Positions 34,418 through 46,301 of a DNA stretch of 64,000 bases are shown one piece after another. Position 1 is the first letter of the stretch. Each line of letters starts with the position of its first letter. Position numbers and translations under genes: made by a program. Below the pieces are notes generated by a model. It made no database searches. It had not been told where the DNA came from and worked only from the letters and a program-made list of their open reading frames with translations. The stretch comes from Adiantum capillus-veneris (taxonomy: Eukaryota > Streptophyta > Polypodiopsida > Polypodiales > Pteridaceae): NCBI GenBank assembly GCA_014529385.2, contig CM043963.1:110152912-110216911 (forward strand), read 5' to 3'.

Positions 34418-36540
34418 ACACGGCACACCGGAGTTCCACGTCGGGACGCACTGGCCCCAAAGATTGGCGCCCCTTTTGGTATTTCTTTATTATTACAAGT
34501 CGCTAAGTACAACTCCCGAGGGTTCTTTGCTCTCAGTCTTTGTGTCTAGATGCCCACGTAGAGAATGAGGCCCAAGGGTCCTCTTAAACTTACAAGGGAT
34601 GCCCAAAAGTAGAGCCTCAGAAGCATTAATCTCAAAATCATTAAACCCTGAAAGCATCTACTCACCAAAAGCTAGCAAGGAAATTTCCAAAAACAACCAT
34701 CGTAATTCCGAACAGTCTACTGCATGGCAACTTCAATGTAAACGTAGGAAGATTGTACAAGCATGACACATCATCATTGGTACCAGCACGTCTTATGAAA
34801 ATCAGCCTCAGACTTCAATCTGTGGGATCTTAAAGTTTGGCTCCTCAATTCGTGCTCAGAAGTTATTTTTAATTGGTTGGTTTAGTTTCTCTTGTCCACT
34901 CGGCCATTGCTCTTCGTGTTGGGCATGCCACATCATCACTTTGTTGAGTGACATTCTCCCCTCTTGAAAGAATTGTAATCGTCCTTGATTATGCGTGAAA
35001 AAATAGCCACAGGACATAAACTTTCTTCAATAGGCACTGACTCTATGCACTCATCCATGAGACTCCACCAATCTATCACTTCTACAAAGACATCAATCAC
35101 TGATCAATCACATTTCTGTCAAGGGTCTCGACTACAAATCTTGATCATTGTAACCATTTAGCAATCACATTTAGACTGTGCTAATATTTTCATGGATATC
35201 TTGATCTACTAAATCTTGTTACTTTTAGGTTCATGTGCTTTTATTTCACATTTCAAGGAAACCATGCCCATGACCATCCCGTGACAAAGGAGTAGACTGG
35301 CTCCCCTCTTGTGCATTCCGCATCGTAGGAGATTCCACCTAATGATTCATCGGTAGATTTTGTCATAGACCTTGCTAATAACCCAAAAGCTTCAAGATAT
35401 AGCTCTCCCTAAAGAGAATTTGCAATGTTCTCCTCCTCCATCCATCAGGGCCAAAAGGTACCCTTGAACAAATTATCACGTGGACCTGGATTACCTTTCT
35501 ATTATTTTCATGTGCCATGTGACCTGTTGGTAGTCTTGCCTCCCTGTACTTGGCACCTCAATGTGGATCTGTGGAATTCTTTGATCTACTAGTTGATTCC
35601 GTTTACTTTCTCTCCTTCTATCCTAAGACATGTGGGTAGCCTCGCTAGCCTCCCTTTTCCAATGGCACGTCAATCTCAATCGTCGAAACCTTAAGATGCA
35701 CTATCATATGATCCCCTTTCTTCTTGAGAATCCATTGATGAACTTGCATCTGGTTCCCTTAGTACGTCAGAACCCTCGGATGCGCTACCATTTGATTTTC
35801 CTTACTCTTTTAGAATTTTGTGATGAGTTGTCATCAGGTTCCCCTCCTTCATTCTCTGCATTGAAAGACTCTTCCCTGTCCAGGTGGATACTCTCTTGTT
35901 TGTAGGATAAGTCAATGAGCTGGTATGCATTCCAAATCCTTACTTAGCATGTCCCATAAGAGCGAGTCAACACGACACGATGGAGTTTTGCACCCAGACA
36001 CACTGATCCCAAAGAATGGTGTCCCTGTTGATATTTAATTATTATTTCGAGTTGCAAAGTACAACTCTCGAGGGTCCTCTGCTCTCAATCTCTAAGTCTA
36101 GATGCCCCTATAGAATGAGACCCAAGGGTCCTTTTAAACTTACAAGGGATGTCCAAAAGTAGAGCCCTAAAAGTGTTTCTTTCATAAACATTATACCCCA
36201 AAATCATTTGATCATCAAAAGCTAGCGTGGAAACTACCAAAAGCAACCAGAGTAACTTGTGGAAATTTGTACAGCTTACCATGTGAAAACTTTCATGCAA
36301 AACACAAAAAATCCGTACAATCCTGCCATATCATTGTCCATATGGACTGTGATATCATTGACATCAACATGTCAATGAGTCTTATGAAAATTTGCTTCAA
36401 CCTTCAAGCTTTGGAATTTTTAGTATTTTGGCCCCTCAGTTGGTGCTTAGAAGTTCTTTTTAATTGGTTGGTTCAATTTTTATTGTCCACTCGGCCATTT
36501 CTCTTCCTTTTGGGCAATGCCATGTCATCACTTTGTAAAA
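34411..36540 (-). mobile_element. Candidate small non-autonomous LTR element
   Basis: Two direct repeats, about 34411-34953 and 35962-36540, match through GAGTC(G/A)ACACG, ACAACTC(C/T)CGAGGGT, CTTTTAAACTTACAAGGGAT and TTGTCCACTCGGCCATT, with clear divergence. Next to the left copy, on the minus strand, lies a purine tract (TCAAGAGGGGAGAATGT, ending 34951) of the kind found before an LTR. The 1-kb interior has no recognisable gag or pol. No primer-binding site or target duplication was found, so this is a degraded element or a segmental duplication. Confidence 0.55.
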
Positions 36541-36958
36541 TAGAGCAATGTCAAACAATAAAATTGAACAACCATAAATATGAAAATACAATAAATGGGT
36601 GTAGGACTAAAAACCAACCGATCAGACCAAATGTGTCTAGCCAAGGACCATTATATGTAGCCCAAATTCTATGCATGTGGGTGACCAATCTGGATGCACA
36701 CTAGACAATACAAGCATGCCAAACCTGTTCTTGTTCTTCTTGTCTCCTTTTATTCTCGGCTTGGTTTGATATTCTCCTTCTCTCTCTTTATGAGATCTCA
36801 GTCAGGTTCAATTATTAATTATTTAAGTCTATTGATATCTATGAGTGCTCCTGTGCGTGGTAGAGAGCATCCTATGACAGTGTTGGGAATGGGGACGGGA
36901 TGTCGGTGGCTCCTAAGGCAACTTAGGGCCTTAGGTTTCCCCCACAATAAAAGTTCCT
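36541..36958. other. No gene recognised
   Basis: AT-rich DNA between the LTR-like pair and the inverted segment. A possible LTR start (TGTTGGGAATGG) occurs near 36882. Confidence 0.4.
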
Positions 36959-37456
36959 GTAAGGTCTCTGACCCCGACCAAAAAGAGCATCGTGTACCAT
37001 GTAATGATCATAATAGAATAAGTTACTATTTTTAGCAGTTTTCCAAATTCTGTCAGTGCCATGATGTTCAAAATGTTTTAAAGCTTTGAAATGTGAATTA
37101 AAATAATTTTTGTAAAAAAAATCCAAAAATAGCAAGTTTTTGGACACCCGACCTGTCTAGTTTTGATCGTCTCGAAAAACTGCACCTATATCCCAAATTC
37201 GAAAAAAATGCATTTTCGGACCCCGGGAGCTGCTAAATATGGCAGGTACTCGGACCAGTACGCCTTAGTTAGAGCTTGCTATAGCAATTTCCGGCATCAA
37301 AATCCGACTCGTATGACCCGTTTTAGCCTAAAATCAATTTTTCATAAAATTGTCCGGGGAGGCACCGGGGGCCCGGGACTGTGTGGGAACAGGTTCCAGC
37401 CCACTCCAGATCAGCTTTAGCAGCTAGGGGGCACCCTCTTGCCTTGTGGGAGTCCT
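36959..37456 (+). repeat. Inverted partner of 1-504
   Basis: See the entry at 1-504. Homology to the left copy ends sharply at TGTAAGGTCTCTGAC (36959) and at GCCTTGTGGGAGT (37456), where the left copy meets the window edge. Confidence 0.85.
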
Positions 37457-37608
37457 GGGAAATCTGCCAAGCCAGTAACTAAGTCTCAGAGTCAGTTAAA
37501 CTAGCCAACCTGACACTTTGTGAGTAGGGAACTAGACTTGCCATGCTTAACTGGAGAAGCTCCCAGATGCATTTAGCAACCCAGGTCGATTTTCAGCCTG
37601 TAGGAGCC

Positions 37609-37616
37609 TATTTAAA
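37609..37616 (+). promoter_or_regulatory. TATA-like box
   Basis: TATTTAAA, 14 bases before a CA microsatellite. Downstream there is a short frame at 38528. It could be an LTR promoter, as the sequence just upstream is a dispersed repeat. Confidence 0.35.
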
Positions 37617-37619
37617 GAC

Positions 37620-37622
<3 letters not shown>

Positions 37623-37653
<31 letters not shown>
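37623..37653. repeat. (CA)n microsatellite
   Basis: About 15 CA units, followed by further imperfect CA stretches to 37705. Confidence 0.95.
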
Positions 37654-37655
<2 letters not shown>

Positions 37656-38527
37656 ATGCTCATACACACACACACACAGTGCATACACACACACACCTAC
37701 ACACACTAGGAAGGTGCTGCCGGTTCACACACCTTTTGAAGGAGAAGCAAGAAGGAAGGTGCTACCGAATTCTCATCTCAAGAAGCTCGATTAGATCAGA
37801 AAATCGAGAAGATTATCAGTCCTTAATCACGGTAACCACGGTTTAATTAATGCTATCTGTAAATTCCTTTCTCTACCATCTAAATTCCTCGTCTATTATG
37901 CTTATTCCTAGTCGTAATTCTCTATAATTACTCTCTAAATTCTCTTTAACCATATTCTATTATGTAATCATCATTCCATAGCTGAATTATCAGCCATTCA
38001 TCATTCTCGATTAATGATTAGTGTATAATTATTAGAATTTTCTCTCTCTAGGCGGCATAGAAATTAGTCGATAAGCTAGTAATTGTGTAGATTTAAGAGA
38101 ATCACTTTTTCTATCACCCATTAATACTGTAACTAAATTAAATTCATTTCCTTTATGCATTGAGGTGTAATTAAGGAAAAATTAATCTGTTATTAAGTCT
38201 CTACGAGTTGACTTCCCTCACACATATGCATAAGATAAATCTGCATCATCTAGTTGCTAGGAAAGAGATCAATCATACTTAATTCATCTCTCTGATAATT
38301 CCATCAGTGAAATCCTACTATTCTTAATCACGTAAGTCGGGTAATTATCTTTAGAGCAGGTTCCCATAGGAATATGCATCATCCGTAATGATTGCTATAT
38401 GGAAAAATCTAAACCTCTCATGTAGCAGGCATTGTTTGATGTTGCTAATCTATCATTTGGTTTGTTATGACGCTTGCGGACATTAGCTCTTTTCTCCAAG
38501 TTAATTATTTAAAGTAGTGAGTTTAAA

Positions 38528-38698
38528 ATGGACCCGGTTAAAAGGACTCGCTTTGGTGGAGCCCACGACCACGAGGCAGGAACGAGCAAGGTGAACGGGA
38601 AGGGAAAAACTCCCATGGACGAACAATTACCGGTCATCTCACGGGCCATCAACGAAGAAATGGAAGAGGTAGGTCTTAACTTCATTCAAGTTGTTTAA
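38528..38698 (+). CDS. Short basic ORF of unknown function
   Basis: ATG at 38528 encodes 56 residues (MDPVKRTRFGGAHDHEAG at the start, then a Gly/Lys-rich part and an acidic helix, INEEMEEVGL). A good splice-donor context (GAAGAGGTAGGT, 38665-38676) lies within it, so it may be a first exon. It is about 0.9 kb downstream of a TATA-like box and 0.4 kb before a gypsy LTR. It resembles the basic N-terminus of a gag protein only in composition. No family is recognised. Confidence 0.3.
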   Translation: MDPVKRTRFGGAHDHEAGTSKVNGKGKTPMDEQLPVISRAINEEMEEVGLNFIQVV

Positions 38699-38954
38699 TT
38701 TAACATTGCACACGTTTAGTTAGGAATGAACATATCCCCAAACATGTTGGAGAAATCCGACGGAAACCTTGGCATTGAATTCATTGTACATTAAGTTCTA
38801 AAGTAGGAAGGTAATGCTTGATGGGTATGCTGTTTGAAGAGAAAAGAATGTCTGCTAGGGAAAATTTAGCTCGGCATGTTCATTTTATTTCCAATGTTGA
38901 ATCAGTCCTAACCCCGATACTGATCACAGGGTGCAGAGTTCCTCGTTAAGGGCT

Positions 38955-39075
38955 CTTGAATCCACGACTTGCTTTTTATGCAGTGGATACCCACGACTTG
39001 CTTTCTATGCGGTGGGAACCCACGTCTTGCTTTCTATGCGGTGAAAGTGTCCATGACGTGCTTTCTATGCAGTGG
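38955..39075. repeat. Tandem repeat, four units of about 33 bp
   Basis: The unit contains CCACGACTTGCTTTCTATGC and GGTGG. It lies just upstream of the gypsy LTR. Confidence 0.9.
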
Positions 39076-39139
39076 ACATACCTAATTGTATGGGCAGCTA
39101 GGCGACAACGGGAGGAGTGAACTCTCGCTGGAGGGGGGA

Positions 39140-39729
39140 TGTTGTACCTCCAGAACATTGAAAGTTTAATGAATAAGTTTGAGTAGAATTTTTACTAGAA
39201 TTCTGTCTTAGTGTTGTTTGCAATACTGGTTGAAGGGCTGTCTTAATGAACAATGTGATTCGGAATTAAACAACCTTTGTGGTAGTAATTAGGTCACACA
39301 AGGAAGTGTGAGTGTGGGGGTGGAAAGTGGGGGCTTGGCTCGGGTTGCCAATGCCTACGAGATGGGTAGTCCCGATTGGTCGAAAACTCTCTGTCCCCAT
39401 AGTGCTTACTTCGATATTAGTAACACTCATTGCCCCTAGAGCGGTGAAATCTCGAGGGTACGTGCCTCTGAAACATGGGGAAAAAGGCACTCGGGTTTCC
39501 TCTCCTCTTGGAAGGTGGGTCTTAGGATCGCTAGATAGTTTAAGTACGCTTCCCCTGCGAGGTGGAGCTAGATCTTCTTGCTAGTAGGCTCGAACTCGAC
39601 TCACTTTGTGATGAGAGATCGTTCGGTAGTCGAACCCTAAACCATTTTGTTTGCTTTCGCAATAGATCTAGTGGGCACCAGATTCACCATCAAATCCGCT
39701 GGTTGATACGGCGGGGTGGGGACCTCACA
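39140..39729 (+). repeat. Gypsy LTR (5' LTR of the element continuing to 50.2 kb)
   Basis: It begins TGTTGTACC directly after a purine tract (GAGGGGGGA, 39131-39139) and ends CTCACA two bases before a primer-binding site. No second copy is seen in the window because the element is truncated at 50.2 kb, so the left boundary is inferred. The true LTR could start further left. Confidence 0.6.
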
Positions 39730-39731
39730 CC

Positions 39732-39744
39732 TGGTATCAGAGCC
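39732..39744 (+). other. Primer-binding site (initiator Met tRNA)
   Basis: TGGTATCAGAGCC matches the 3' end of plant initiator tRNA-Met. It fixes the right end of the LTR. Confidence 0.9.
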
Positions 39745-39939
39745 TAGGTTAGGCTGGGAAATAAAGTCGTATTTTTTGAACATTTAAAAGGAACTGAAAG
39801 TATATAGGTAGCTGATCCAAATTCCTTGCATTGGTGTTGTAGGAAGACCCCGTGCTCGAATATCGGAAGTTCCCAAGTGTTTGAGCTTATTTATGAGCAA
39901 GCTCGAAGATCCCCAGTTTACCAGTTCAGGCGAGATGTC

Positions 39940-40347
39940 ATGGAGATATTGTTGAAGGCTTATACGCCACACTCCACTCGCATTGATAGAGGATGGGAAC
40001 TTGATTGGACATTTCTAGGAGGGGTTTACTACATCAACGCTCGGAAGCTAGGATGCCTGGCTACCGACTTGAAGAAGATACGTTGGGGAGAACAGTTGAG
40101 GGTAATAGAGATATTCTACTTGGTGCCTACACGATTGGACCAGACTGTTTCAGACAACTCCAATCAAACCATCAACGACTGGCTCTTGGAGAAGGTCACC
40201 AACGTGATCCCAGCGAACCGAGTCAAAACCTTTGGATTACTGAAAGCGGAACTCTGGCTTGATATCTTAGTTTATTATCCACTCAAGAATGAGTATAGAA
40301 ACTATTACACGAATGAAGTAGTGCATCATGTGAATACCATCTCCTAG
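39940..40347 (+). CDS. Additional ORF in the leader of the gypsy element, unknown function
   Basis: An open frame of 173 codons spans 39826-40347. The first ATG is at 39940 (MEILLKAYTPH), giving 135 residues. The peptide is mixed and protein-like, rich in Trp, Tyr, Asn and Ile (GWELDWTFLGGVYYINARKL; KAELWLDILVYYPLKNEYRN). It has no membrane segment, zinc motif or protease motif and I do not recognise it. It lies between the primer-binding site and gag of the same element, once the nested insertion is removed. Some gypsy lineages (Ogre/Tat) carry an extra ORF here, but membership is not established. Confidence 0.5.
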   Translation: MEILLKAYTPHSTRIDRGWELDWTFLGGVYYINARKLGCLATDLKKIRWGEQLRVIEIFYLVPTRLDQTVSDNSNQTINDWLLEKVTNVIPANRVKTFGLLKAELWLDILVYYPLKNEYRNYYTNEVVHHVNTIS

Positions 40348-40482
40348 GAGCATTTTATATGCAATCCATAAAGCCATGTAATAAGCTGATCATCAGTTAT
40401 CCTAAACCTTGAGGGGTTTCAATTGTAATAAATTTTCATCAATAAAGTGCTTTTTGTCTCTTAATCTTTGTCTCTTGATAAA

Positions 40483-40487
40483 GTAGA
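40483..40487. other. Target-site duplication (left), GTAGA
   Basis: GTAGA immediately precedes the left LTR at 40488 and recurs at 46800-46804 right after the right LTR. Confidence 0.9.
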
Positions 40488-40969
40488 TGCTACAGACGGA
40501 AGGCGTGGTTACCCTGCAAAATACGTAAATAACATATTGCAATCCATGAAAGCACGAATCGGTATACCTGGCACAAACCCATAGCGCATATGCAACGTCG
40601 TACTCGAACAGATAGAGAGACATAGAGCGGTAGAGAGAGAAAAGAAGCCTGCAGGCACACCTCCTAAAGTGGAGTGCCACGTCGGCACGCGAGAGAGAAG
40701 AGAGAAGAGGTGAGAAGAAGAACATAGACACTGGGTGCAATCTCCCCCCGTGCAAGAGTGACCATTTCCCTCTTGCACGTATTTGTTTTATAGATTTCTT
40801 GAATGGTCAAATGTGAGTACAAACTGGCCGGCCGGTCATAAATGGCCAAAGCTCATAAAAGAGCACTTGAATAACATGTACATATAATATCCTTTTGCAA
40901 TAGCCTAGCTCGGTCAAGTCTTTTCCACCTGTCAGCTGCAATAAATAGTAAAATGTCAATTCCATAACA
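40488..40969 (-). repeat. 3' LTR of the nested element
   Basis: Compared with the other LTR I count six substitutions, all transitions, and the absence of a 16-bp tandem duplication. Confidence 0.93.
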
Positions 40970-42827
40970 TACCTCTCCGTTGGAAAGCAACTGTCCTCAG
41001 TTGCAAAGATAAAAATCTGCAAACAATACTTGTCAAAAACAATGATTAGAAATCTGTATCAAATAGTAACAAAATTCATAAAATTAGACAATATTGCTTA
41101 TGCCTGCCGTCATCCACATGCTACCTATTCTAGTGTCCCATACCACTAGAATAAGCAGCATATGTCATACCCTGATGAACCAAGATATCATTGGTCACAC
41201 TCATCATCAATCTCATAATGTCAAGTCTCATCACATGAACACTGCCGTGATAAAATAATCATCAGATACCAAATCCCAATCAAATTCCAATTTCACAATA
41301 TAAGTCCAAATCCAAATCACTTTCATTATGTACCCGGGTAACAAAATCATACCAGTTACATTGGTGGCCAACCACTACAACATGATTTTGTGATTGGTGT
41401 TGCCTAAATCGGCGAATCTACACCAATAAGAGGTGCTATCTAAACCGGCGAATTTGCACTAATGCTGCCTAAATCGGCAAATCTGCATTTACCATTGTGA
41501 ATCTTGAAAAAAAATAAAATTCAGTGTGCTGCCTAAATCGGTGGATCTGCACAAATAACTGGTGTTGCCTAAATCGGCGAGTCTACACCAAGATGAGCAT
41601 TTACACACTGCCTAAATCAGTGGATCTGTGTGCATGTGACCAATGGACTAGACAAGACATAAAAAGACAAAACATGTACTACCTGTGTGACACCACATTG
41701 GAGTGTAGTTGAGTAGTGGAGTACTTACAAATTTTTGTTCACTAACTCAAAACACCGCAACTCATATGAGTAGCTGCATAGCTTAATGCCAAATCCTCTC
41801 AATGGAAATTACATGCAGTGCAAGCACAAGCCAGAACTTTAGGGATTCTTAATTTCATATGCCATATGAGAAAGAGTAAAAGTTCAAATTGTCCAATGGT
41901 ATTATCCTTATTGCAAACTGCTTGACGTTGTGTCCTTAAATATATGCACCAACAAAATAAACTCCCAAGCAAGTAGAGAAAGTGAGTATTATTGTAGGAG
42001 TATGTTAAGGGATGTCATTGTAGTATATGCAGACAAGATATGTTGCGTAATTGATGAGATCTTAAGAAATATGATAGCCATAGATATATATAGGAATGGA
42101 TTCATTAAGGAGAATTAAAATACTGTGGAAAACAACAAAAAATTACGTACTGGAGGTGGTTTGCAGAAGTGACTAGTATCCAAATCGGCAAATGCTAAAC
42201 TATTTCTTGAAAACAAAGGTCAACAACAAAATTCATCATGTGAGTAATGTTATGCAAGTGTGAAAAAACCAAATTCAAGTCGTACAGATGGGTGTCAGAT
42301 ATCGTGGAGGTGAACTTTATATGTGAGTACGTGTTTAAACCATTGATGTTTGTCGCAAGAAAATTAGAAGCTAGTAAAATTTCACCAGTGTTCTTGAAAG
42401 TAGTTAAAATAGCAAAACATTGGCTAGATTCCATGCTTTCCTTCACGTAAATCGGCAAAATTTAATAAGTTTTAGTGTGAATACGTGAAAATCTTTGAAT
42501 TTTGACCTAAAAAACAAAAGAGCTTTAGGTGTGCCCTTAGTTTCTTTAGTTACGAAAATTGTGTTTGGCAAGCCCTAACTCGATCAACAAACATTGCTAT
42601 GATTACCCTGATCCAAAGTTTGATTTCCACCACTGCTCTCTCAAAGAGAATTTCTCGTGAAAAATTTTCGTAGGAACAACTTCTTTGAATGGATACAACA
42701 AACATTGAAATACCAAGAGACATAGAAACACTTATCTCCACATTAAATATAGACACACAATCTCACATCGCATAGCCGCGAACATTAACTCCAAGCTATT
42801 AAAGACCATATGGAAAAATTACAGTAT

Positions 42828-42861
<34 letters not shown>

Positions 42862-43572
42862 TTGTGTGTGTGTATGCGTATATCATCGGAATTGACGAGT
42901 GTGTGTGTGTGGAGGACAAGAGATCATCGACTTACGAGGTTGGGGACAATCGAATACAAAGGTAGGGTCTACAGCGTGGCTGCACTAGTATTGATATCAA
43001 TCACGGTCCAAAAGGGAAGGGGGAGAGGGGGGGAAGAGAGATAGAAATGTAATGAAATGTTATATTAACCGTCGTTAAAAGGTCAAAAGGCCAAACTGAG
43101 ACAATTCTTGTGGATCTAAACCAATGCTTGGGCACAAAAACAAAATGAAATAAAGTAAAAGACTAAAATTAAAACCGTAAAAGAATGATTAAAATCAACA
43201 TCATGATCATGCTATGTAGGAGATACACGGCAACCAGAGAACTCAAGTAGAAGAGTACCCTATGTATTCATATCAGAGAAAAGTCCTGCGTCCCGCGCCT
43301 GCGAGGCTTCAAAAATTGTTGAGGCACCTGCGAGGCTTGCAAGCGATGTGTTGTGCAGCACAGCTACAACCTACGAGGCTTGCAACTGTGACTCGTGGGG
43401 CTTGAAAACCTGCACACCTGCTACAAACTGTGGTTTATCTATGTATTTGCAGGGTTTGGTGACGGAATTTTGAGTGTCTTTTTCTAAGCCAGGAAATTTG
43501 GGATGCATGTGCTTGTAGACAGGTCTAGTGGAGTATGTGGTTTTGAAACCTTACAGTCCTTCACTTGAATAA
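40970..43572. other. Interior of nested element: no gene seen, short tandem repeats
   Basis: A degenerate tandem repeat with TGCCTAAATCGGCGAATCT occurs from about 41397 to 41625 (six copies, 35-65 bp apart). A GT microsatellite lies at 42822-42874. A repeat with CCTGCGAGGCTTGCAA lies at 43300-43410 (four copies). No gag or pol motif. Confidence 0.6.
42822..42874. repeat. (TG)n microsatellite
   Basis: About 24 TG units with two T interruptions. Confidence 0.93.
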
Positions 43573-44530
43573 ATGGCAGCTTTAATCGATGGGTTGTCAG
43601 ATGCTGTTGCCTTGCAGTGCCTAGCACGAGTGCCACTTAGTAGTCTAATCCCTAAACCTGATGGTGGCGGCGAGTGCGTCTGCAAGGAAGCGGAGGCGTG
43701 CGGAGGACGGGGAAGTGGAAGAGGCACACCAAAAACTCATTGCATTGGAAGAATGCTTAAAGGATTTACAGAAACGTGATCCACAAAGAGAAGCAATGCA
43801 AAAATCTGCAAAGGATCTTTGACATGGGCTTTTCAATCAGATTGCCATAAGGTATGAGCGGGATATATGGGACGCACGAGATAAGGTCACAAAGGAGCTA
43901 GAATGACTGATCAAACACTGAGTTGTCAGCGTTAAGTGATGATATGCAGAGAACAAGTTCCCATATTGAAAATCTTAAAAGCTATGGACCAATCCTCCCG
44001 TCCAAAACTCACCGCTAAAGCCTACTTGGAACAAATTGTGGAACTGGGGACACCTTCAACTGTAGAGAAAGAGGGACTTCTCTACATTCAGAGGGCGCAT
44101 GGGGAGAACAATCCCATATTTGTTTACTGCTTTCCAGCTAATGCACAACCACCGCTTCCGCTCACCTGAATGCACCCTGTGTTTGGGAAGTTTTTTGACG
44201 ACTTAAATGCTAATGAGGAAGATCTATCTCCGGGTGTCTGCAAATTGGTCGAATACCTTTGCTATGAGGTGCTAGGAGGGGCGAAATATGTTACTGAAGT
44301 AGAGTTGAAATAGGATTTCAATTCGGCAATCGCCAAGTTGCTTGAGTGCACGGTTTCTCCAGTGACCGAGGTCAATTGTAGAGGTTCAGGTTTCACGGGT
44401 GAGGTTTGTATGTTTGCAATGCAGGGAGTCAAAGAAACAAATTAGTTGCGATACAGGTACGTAGGAAGACCTCAAATAATGGAGAAATACTGCAGCAAAC
44501 TACCATGCCACCATGCAATGGTGTGACAGA
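43573..44530 (+). pseudogene. Captured gene fragments: F-box-like start and an unidentified coding remnant
   Basis: ATG at 43573 encodes MAALIDGLSDAVALQCLARV, close to the plant F-box consensus of F-box/kelch proteins (LIPGLPDDVALQCLARVP). After about 30 codons the reading frame shifts. An overlapping frame from 43661 encodes a basic then helical segment (SARKRRRAEDGEVEEAH) with a TGA at 43820. Protein-like sequence continues to about 44530 through further stops (LLYIQRAHGENNPIFVYCF; VFGKFFDDLNANEEDLSPG; CSKLPCHHAMV). I do not recognise the second part. All of it is on the strand opposite to the host retroelement, as in transduplicated genes. Confidence 0.5.
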
Positions 44531-46288
44531 GTTTGCATGATAAGCGTGAGTGGCTAGTCTTCAACATCTGAAGCCGAGAAGGGATCGAGTGGTTGGAAGC
44601 CACTGTCTGCAAGTTTAGTTGACGGATGGTAGGTGATCAGAGAGAGGGGGTTGGCAAACATCGGTTATAATTAGCTTAGAACTGCATGGGTGGTTGTGGG
44701 CATAGTAGGAGAGAGAGACAGTTGAGTTGCAGAGAGTAACGACGACCTCTAGTTGTGTGTGTATGTGGGTTGGCAAACCACACTGAAGATGGGCGCTACG
44801 GGTTGTTGACAGAGAGCCTGAAAGAGGGTTGCTAGAAAGCGACTGAAAGAGAGCCTGAAAGAGGGTTGCTTGAAAGAGGGTTGCTAGAAAGCGACTGAAC
44901 TCTACATGGGGCACCACAAGTAGACAAGGGAGGGAGAGACAAAAATAATTCAATAATGAATTTTGGGTGCCTTTGCATGCGAAAGGGGCAGCTGGGTTGT
45001 TGAAATGCAAAGGGCGGCACCTGTTGCATGGGGAAACCAACAAACGCCAGGCAAATTCCAAGATGTCTAGGGCCGCTCCTTTGAGAGTATGCATGGTGGC
45101 TTTAGTGGGTCTTTGCGGTGCCCTTTATGAGCCTCGTTAGCGTGCTACTCTTGTGTGCATGCCTATGGCTATCACACCGCGTGCGATTAGGTAGCTGCCA
45201 CTACCAGCCTGATGCATGCCGTCAGTTGGTTGTTGATCTTAACAAGTTTGGGGAGGACTGCTACAGGATCAGGTAGTGACCCGCGGGCTGACCTATAATG
45301 GTGGGTTGTGCAATAGATCACCAGATTCCCCTGCTTGTCTTACTGGCAGCCTCTTTCCCTGTCACAAACTACATCCTTCAATTCTTGTAACCTGCAGAGC
45401 AGTCGTTGTTTGTCGTACTCGCTGCTTCTACTGTGTCCTCTTAGTGGATGGATTCTTTGTCCATCAGAATACACTCTTCAACCCTGCTAAGGTTTGGTAT
45501 GCCAAGATTTTGTGCGGCTGGGTATCCTGCTGACGATTAGCACATTGAACCTCAGATTACCATAATCTCCACCTTGGTTTCAACAAAATCTTGATGCAAC
45601 AGATGGATTTTTCCTTCGTAGATTGTAAGGGTTGGGATTCCTACTACGAGAGTGATAAAATCTTTCTATGCCTCTCATTGTTCAAAATTTCCCAAAATCT
45701 TCTGCTAGTAAGCTCCTCAAAGCTTGTCTTACATGAATTCGCCTCATTCTTGATAGAGAAGTCTTAGGAATTTTTTACCCTAACTTTAAAATCATTATTA
45801 TTATTTTTCTTACATACTCAAAATATTCTTACATCATGGAATTTTCTCTGCTTTTTTTTTTTAATTTCTATAGTTGGATATCTCTATTACAAATATAGTT
45901 CACGCTTATATATATATATATATATATCCCTTAAGCCTGTATGCTATTCTAACGTAATGGTTTGAAGTATTGAAACCAGGATGATGTTACTATTACTAAT
46001 CAAATTCTATCTTCTTCTTCTCATGCTCGAGAATAGTCATATATGACTCCTTTGATTAATCGCTACTCTCTAAGTCATCGTGATCTAGTTCCTAGATAAG
46101 ATGGTCTTTCCTACAAGCTTTAACCATGGTAAGTTTGTTTAAATAAATCACATAATGATCAATTAACGCACAAAATACATTCAACTTTACTAATCAACAT
46201 AAGATCAATGGAAGTTGAGAGAAAAAAAAACTTAACTCTAAGATATGTTCGTCATGACTTTCATTCGAGGCATTTTTTTTTTCACCCA
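44531..46288. other. Interior of nested element: no recognisable gene
   Basis: A short duplicated motif (GAAAGAGGGTTGCT with AGAAAGCGACTGAA) lies at 44820-44900 and a TA microsatellite at 45907-45928. The 159-codon minus-strand frame at 44615-45094 is low in complexity and overlaps the duplicated motif; I do not call it a gene. Confidence 0.55.
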
Positions 46289-46300
46289 GCTCTGATACCA
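46289..46300 (-). other. Primer-binding site of the nested element
   Basis: TGGTATCAGAGC on the minus strand, one base from the LTR end. Confidence 0.92.
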
Positions 46301-46301
46301 C

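Noticed and set aside
44615-45094. 159-codon minus-strand open frame
   Set aside because: No domain, low-complexity SLSSNPLSG repeats from a short DNA duplication, and it lies inside a non-coding LTR element.
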